Part shown: positions 7,282-10,017 of the stretch, one piece after another
Numbering within the stretch: position 1 is the stretch's first letter
Layout: the number at the start of each line of letters is the position of its first letter
Assembly: GCF_946477055.1 (NCBI RefSeq)
Contig: NZ_CAMKXG010000127.1
Location: forward strand, 1 to 10,017
Direction of reading: 5' to 3'
Source: Lonsdalea britannica
GTDB lineage: Bacteria > Pseudomonadota > Gammaproteobacteria > Enterobacterales > Enterobacteriaceae
Length of the DNA stretch: 10,017 nucleotides
Translations under genes and position numbers: made by a program
The notes under the pieces: generated by a model
What the model saw: the letters and a program-made list of their open reading frames with translations, nothing else
Database searches by the model: none
Told to the model about the DNA's origin: nothing

Positions 7282-8199
7282 TTAATGAGATTTTACGAGA
7301 CTAATAGCGGATAAAGTGATTCCCATTCCGGCGGAAAATGCCATCACCGTTTGATGGGAGGGTTCATTTTTTTTAAGTGAGAGGTGATGAAAAATATCGG
7401 AACACCACAGATGTCCCATGCAAGAGATTTGGGAAAGATCGATAACTGATGTCCATCCTCGCGCTTGCGCCACTCTTTTTAACAAAGGCGTATTCAGGTT
7501 ATAAGGAATGACAATATCAGGCGTCTTATTAGCACCTAAAAACTGCGCTAAAAACCGATTTAATTCCTCGAAGAACAGAGTGCGTAATTCACTCCGCTCC
7601 TGCGGCGTCATCTCATCCTGATTTTTATAGTAGCGATGAACATGTTCTACTTTTGTATCTTTAATTTCCCAAACGCCATCTTCCGGGCTTAATAAACAGG
7701 CCGTCGATAGTTCGCCCAACAACCCCACCGGCATACGATTAAATGAAGCGCTAAAGCTTTTTTCCCCGCTCAAAATAATAACAGGAAATTGATAACCATT
7801 ATCGTCCATACGACAAGCCAGATTAACGGCGCTCAGGCCTGACGCACAATGATTCATGCTCAGCGTAAAATACCGCCAGTGGGAAATCCCGCATTCATTT
7901 GCAATTTCCCCCAGCCACTCATCATCGAAAAAGGTATTATGCGTTTGCGTTTTCGTATAAATAACCATTCCGTAACCACAGCGTAACTTCGGATATTTAT
8001 CCAATAATCTCGCCATCGTTTCCAAATGCATTTGCTTATGACAAAGCCGATTCATTACCACGCTATCAAGCGAAAAAATACGTTTGAAGACCTTGATATC
8101 TCTATCATTAATCTGATGCGTCACGTTAAGCGCATCCAGATTGCAGCACTGCTGATAACGCATATCGCTACACTGAATATCTTTGATGAAGAGCGTCAT
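7282..8199 (-). CDS. 3-oxoacyl-ACP synthase III-like (thiolase-fold) protein with altered active site
   Basis: This 305-residue protein has the thiolase-fold layout of FabH-like condensing enzymes. The nucleophile is C118 in NHCASGLSAVNLA, and the C-terminus ends in the family-like FSAGMGITLSAISL segment. The usual His of the PHQAN motif is replaced by Tyr (IPYNLNTP, Y233), and exactly 30 residues on, where FabH has Asn of H-G-N-T, the residue is His (MGHLWC, H263). FabH in E. coli has the same 30-residue spacing between His and Asn. The region between Cys and Tyr is shorter than usual. The protein may therefore be an acyltransferase or priming protein rather than a decarboxylating condensing enzyme. 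It heads the minus-strand operon, with GGATGG just upstream of the ATG as likely ribosome site. The gene is markedly AT-rich compared with the transporter and hydrolase genes downstream. Family assignment is fairly sure; reaction unknown. Confidence 0.85.
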   Translation of the reverse strand: MTLFIKDIQCSDMRYQQCCNLDALNVTHQINDRDIKVFKRIFSLDSVVMNRLCHKQMHLETMARLLDKYPKLRCGYGMVIYTKTQTHNTFFDDEWLGEIANECGISHWRYFTLSMNHCASGLSAVNLACRMDDNGYQFPVIILSGEKSFSASFNRMPVGLLGELSTACLLSPEDGVWEIKDTKVEHVHRYYKNQDEMTPQERSELRTLFFEELNRFLAQFLGANKTPDIVIPYNLNTPLLKRVAQARGWTSVIDLSQISCMGHLWCSDIFHHLSLKKNEPSHQTVMAFSAGMGITLSAISLVKSH

Positions 8200-8311
8200 C
8201 TATTACCATCCCTGTTTAATTTCAGCCGTTAAACAGCTCTTCACAAATAGTTTACGTCGCTGGCGACCTATTAGATTTATGATGGCGAAAGTATCATCTT
8301 TTATTGTGGAT

Positions 8312-8375
8312 ATTTGACTGAGATTGCCTGTAAATAAGTTAACTCAGTTTCATTCAATGACAATTTCAGTCAAAT
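8312..8375. repeat. 15-bp inverted repeat, candidate operator
   Basis: ATTTGACTGAGATTG at 8312-8326 is mirrored by CAATTTCAGTCAAAT at 8361-8375. The arms are complementary at 14 of 15 positions, with a 34-nt spacer, and the arm centres are 49 bp apart. The location between divergent genes and the spacer length fit two binding sites for a dimeric or cooperative regulator better than a terminator. Part of the right arm also belongs to a direct repeat with 8341-8356 (11 of 16 matches, offset 22 bp, about two helical turns). The binding protein is unknown. Confidence 0.6.
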
Positions 8376-8381
8376 TCACTT

Positions 8382-8430
8382 AAAAATGACAGCGTAATCT
8401 TCAGCCTAAATAGCACTATAAAAATGACAG
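8382..8430 (+). repeat. Exact 11-bp direct repeat upstream of the second carrier gene
   Basis: AAAAATGACAG occurs at 8382-8392 and again at 8420-8430, 38 bp apart. Each copy is preceded by CACT (8377-8380 and 8414-8417) and followed within two bases by GT. A related AATGACA lies at 8356-8362. The second copy is 27 nt before the carrier protein ATG, so it would fall at or near the transcription start or in the leader. It could be a regulator site or a simple AT-rich duplication. Confidence 0.45.
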
Positions 8431-8457
8431 GGTGAATTCATTCATCAGGGAGAAGCA

Positions 8458-8757
8458 ATGGCTGACATTATTAATGATTTAATAACAATAATCACCAGCG
8501 AGCTTGAGAGTCTTGGTCTGGATGAGCATCGAATCAACCTGGTTCTATCCGGCCGTGAATTATATGGTTTTTCTGGCGTGCTCGACTCCGTAAAATTAGT
8601 CGAACTGGTTGCCGGACTGAATGATCGCATTGAGAAAATCACCGGAAAGAATATTGATCTTTTTGAACGCATGGATAATGAATTTTTTGGTAACTTTTTA
8701 AACATTAATGCATTGAGCCATTACCTGGCAGAGAGCATTCAGCATGCACCACTGTAA
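8458..8757 (+). CDS. Acyl carrier protein (second of two)
   Basis: This 99-residue protein has a carrier-protein signature GVLDSVKLVELV, with S44 as the predicted phosphopantetheine site, and helical segments before and after. It is slightly longer than a standard 75-85 residue carrier protein because of an extended N-terminus and the stretch FERMDNEFFGNFLNINALSHYL near the end. AGGGAG lies about 7 nt before the ATG and gives a strong ribosome site. The gene overlaps the following decarboxylase gene by 14 nt, so the two are translationally linked and may act as a pair, with the amino acid or its product tethered to S44. This coupling is inference. The gene is AT-rich, like the ketosynthase-like gene across the control region. 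It is clearly different from the first carrier protein, which suggests the two carry different intermediates. Confidence 0.9.
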   Translation: MADIINDLITIITSELESLGLDEHRINLVLSGRELYGFSGVLDSVKLVELVAGLNDRIEKITGKNIDLFERMDNEFFGNFLNINALSHYLAESIQHAPL

Positions 8758-10017
8758 ATACGACAGCAGATACATAACAAAAAATAATATTGAAGGTGTC
8801 GAATATAATAAGCTCGCCGATGCCATTGGTACGCCCTGTTATATTTATAGCGCCAGTCAAATAAAGGACGACCTGCGACAACTCAAAGCCGCTTTGCCGC
8901 CTGAACTGCATTTTTTCTATTCGCTCAAAGCGAACCCCAACCTGTCATTGGTCAGCCTGATCCATCAACAGCAGGTGGGCTGTGAAGTGTGTTCGCTGCC
9001 GGAGCTGGAAACGGCGTTGATGGCGGGCGTCCAGCCCGACGACATCATCTTCGTGGGACCGGCGAAGTCTGATGCGGAACTCCAACGGAGCGTCGAGCTG
9101 GGGATCCACGCGGTAGTGGTGGAGTCCCGGGATGAACTGGACAGGCTCAATCAGATAGCCGCGCAACAGAATAAGCAGCAGCGTTTTGCCCTGCGCATCA
9201 ACCCGGACTTCGCGCCCGCCAAAGCGCGCCTGGTCATGAGTGGTAAACCACGACAGTTCGGGATGGACGAATCACAGGCGCTGAGCCTGATGGCGCAGCG
9301 ACACGCCTACTCGCACTTACAGCTATGCGGCATTCATATCTATCTGGGGACGCGGATTCTGGATGCGGAAGCCGTTGCCCACAATACCCTCAACATCCTG
9401 CGTACCGCCGAAAAATGTCAGCAAGAGACCGGCGTTGCGCTGGAATTTGTCGATATCGGCGGCGGGCTGGGGATCGCCTACCACGAGAAAGAGACGCCGC
9501 TGGACCTCGCCTTGCTGGGGACATTGTTGCAGGCGCCCATCAGCCAGTTTCAGCAACGTCACCCGCACGTTCGACTGGTAATGGAGTTGGGCCGATTCAT
9601 CGTAGCGCGCAGCGGCGTGTTTGTGACGCGCGTCCGCGATGTCAAATCGTCGCGGGATAAGCGTTTTGCCATCTGCGACGGCGGCTCCAACTGTCACGGC
9701 GCCGCCGCCGGTTTGGGCGCGGTGATCCGCAAAAATTTCCCCGCGGAGCGGCTGGGGATAGCGCCGCCGGGCGCCCCGCTACAGCGCTACGACCTGACCG
9801 GCCCGTTGTGTACGCCGACCGATATCATCGGCGAAAATGTCCTCTTACCCACGCTTGAGGCGGGAGATCTCATCGGCCTGTTCAACTCGGGCGCTTACGG
9901 CCCCACCGCCTCTCCCGTCTATTTTCTGAGTTTCGGCTACCCCGCCGAAGCGTTGGTCGATGGCGATCGCGTCGTCCTGATCCGTCGGCCTGACGATATG
10001 GCCCATCTGCTGCGTCA
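8744..10017 (+). CDS. Fold-type III PLP-dependent decarboxylase (diaminopimelate/ornithine decarboxylase family), 3' end outside window
   Basis: The frame is open from an ATG at 8744 to the right edge (424 complete codons). This is an alanine-racemase-fold PLP enzyme of the LysA/ODC superfamily, which decarboxylates amino acids. The PLP-binding lysine is K62 in FYSLKANPN. Further motifs are GPAKSDAEL, FGMDE, GIHIYLGT, the phosphate-binding GGGLG (239-243), MELGRFIVA and CDGGSNCH. The active-site cysteine is C356 in GPLCTPTD, and GAYGPTASP follows near the end. The visible C-terminus (DGDRVVLIRRPDD) suggests only a few residues are lost. GPLCTPTD differs from the C-E-S-G-D usual in housekeeping diaminopimelate decarboxylase and is nearer the versions found in siderophore and antibiotic clusters. 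The start overlaps the carrier gene by 14 nt; AGAGAG lies about 9 nt upstream. It may act on a carrier-bound amino acid, as BtrK does with BtrI in butirosin synthesis. Substrate is unproven. Confidence 0.9.
   Translation, partial: MHHCKYDSRYITKNNIEGVEYNKLADAIGTPCYIYSASQIKDDLRQLKAALPPELHFFYSLKANPNLSLVSLIHQQQVGCEVCSLPELETALMAGVQPDDIIFVGPAKSDAELQRSVELGIHAVVVESRDELDRLNQIAAQQNKQQRFALRINPDFAPAKARLVMSGKPRQFGMDESQALSLMAQRHAYSHLQLCGIHIYLGTRILDAEAVAHNTLNILRTAEKCQQETGVALEFVDIGGGLGIAYHEKETPLDLALLGTLLQAPISQFQQRHPHVRLVMELGRFIVARSGVFVTRVRDVKSSRDKRFAICDGGSNCHGAAAGLGAVIRKNFPAERLGIAPPGAPLQRYDLTGPLCTPTDIIGENVLLPTLEAGDLIGLFNSGAYGPTASPVYFLSFGYPAEALVDGDRVVLIRRPDDMAHLLR

Larger units (their letters stand above)
8200..8457. 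promoter_or_regulatory. Divergent control region between the two biosynthetic units
   Basis: This 258-bp AT-rich gap lies between the start codons of the ketosynthase-like gene (minus) and the second carrier protein gene (plus), so it must hold promoters for both. It contains a long inverted repeat (8312-8326 with 8361-8375), a 22-bp-offset direct repeat (8341-8356 and 8363-8378), an exact 11-bp direct repeat (8382-8392 and 8420-8430), and a short palindrome GTCGC-TG-GCGAC at 8256-8267. A TTGACT hexamer lies in each arm of the inverted repeat, pointing inward, but I see no matching -10 hexamer of good quality at 16-18 bp. TATAAA at 8417-8422 is a possible -10 for the plus unit without a clear -35, which would fit an activator-dependent promoter. 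I found no good sigma-54 -24/-12 element on either strand. Confidence 0.6.

Noticed and set aside
8262..8277. TGGCGACCTATTAGAT as a sigma-54 -24/-12 promoter
   Set aside because: The GG element is present, but the GC of the -12 element is missing at the required spacing.
9323..9697. 124-residue minus-strand frame, and plus-strand frames at 9325 and 9363, inside the decarboxylase region
   Set aside because: All overlap the PLP decarboxylase frame, which is uninterrupted from 8744 to the window edge and carries the family motifs.

Overview
The window looks like a chromosomal secondary-metabolite or signalling locus of a Gram-negative gammaproteobacterium. Strong AGG-type ribosome sites, codon use and overall protein style fit an enterobacterium, and a soft-rot type such as Dickeya or Brenneria is my best guess. 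No rRNA, tRNA, CRISPR array or transposase is visible. The gene set (MacB-like exporter, NtrC-type two-component pair, carrier proteins, ketosynthase-like and acyl-CoA-dehydrogenase-like proteins, PLP decarboxylase) recalls the Vfm quorum-sensing locus of Dickeya, where VfmI and VfmH are the sensor and response regulator. That match is from memory and is inference, so no vfm symbols are assigned.

Layout. Plus strand, 1-3929: the C-terminal half of a MacB/FtsX-type ABC permease, cut by the window edge, is followed by a sigma-54-type response regulator and its membrane sensor kinase, with gaps of 25 and 5 nt. Minus strand, 8199 down to 4036: a five-gene operon with overlapping or nearly touching genes encodes a ketosynthase III-like protein, an acyl carrier protein, a half-length acyl-CoA-dehydrogenase-like protein, a MATE-like multidrug/lipid transporter and an alpha/beta hydrolase. 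It ends at a Rho-independent-like hairpin that separates it from the converging regulator genes. Plus strand, 8458 to the right edge: a second acyl carrier protein overlaps a fold-type III PLP-dependent decarboxylase, which runs off the window only a few residues short of its expected end.

The two biosynthetic transcription units diverge from a 258-bp AT-rich control region (8200-8457) that holds a 15-bp inverted repeat with one mismatch, a 22-bp-spaced direct repeat and an exact 11-bp direct repeat near the second carrier gene. These are good operator candidates.

Working model (inference): the decarboxylase acts on an amino acid, perhaps tethered to a carrier protein. The ketosynthase-like and dehydrogenase-like proteins act on carrier-bound acyl or aminoacyl groups, the hydrolase releases or trims the product, and the MATE-like and MacB-like proteins export it. 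The kinase/regulator pair ties expression to a signal. Two enzymes have lost canonical catalytic residues (ketosynthase His and Asn; dehydrogenase base and whole N-terminal half), so the chemistry is probably not textbook fatty-acid synthesis or oxidation.
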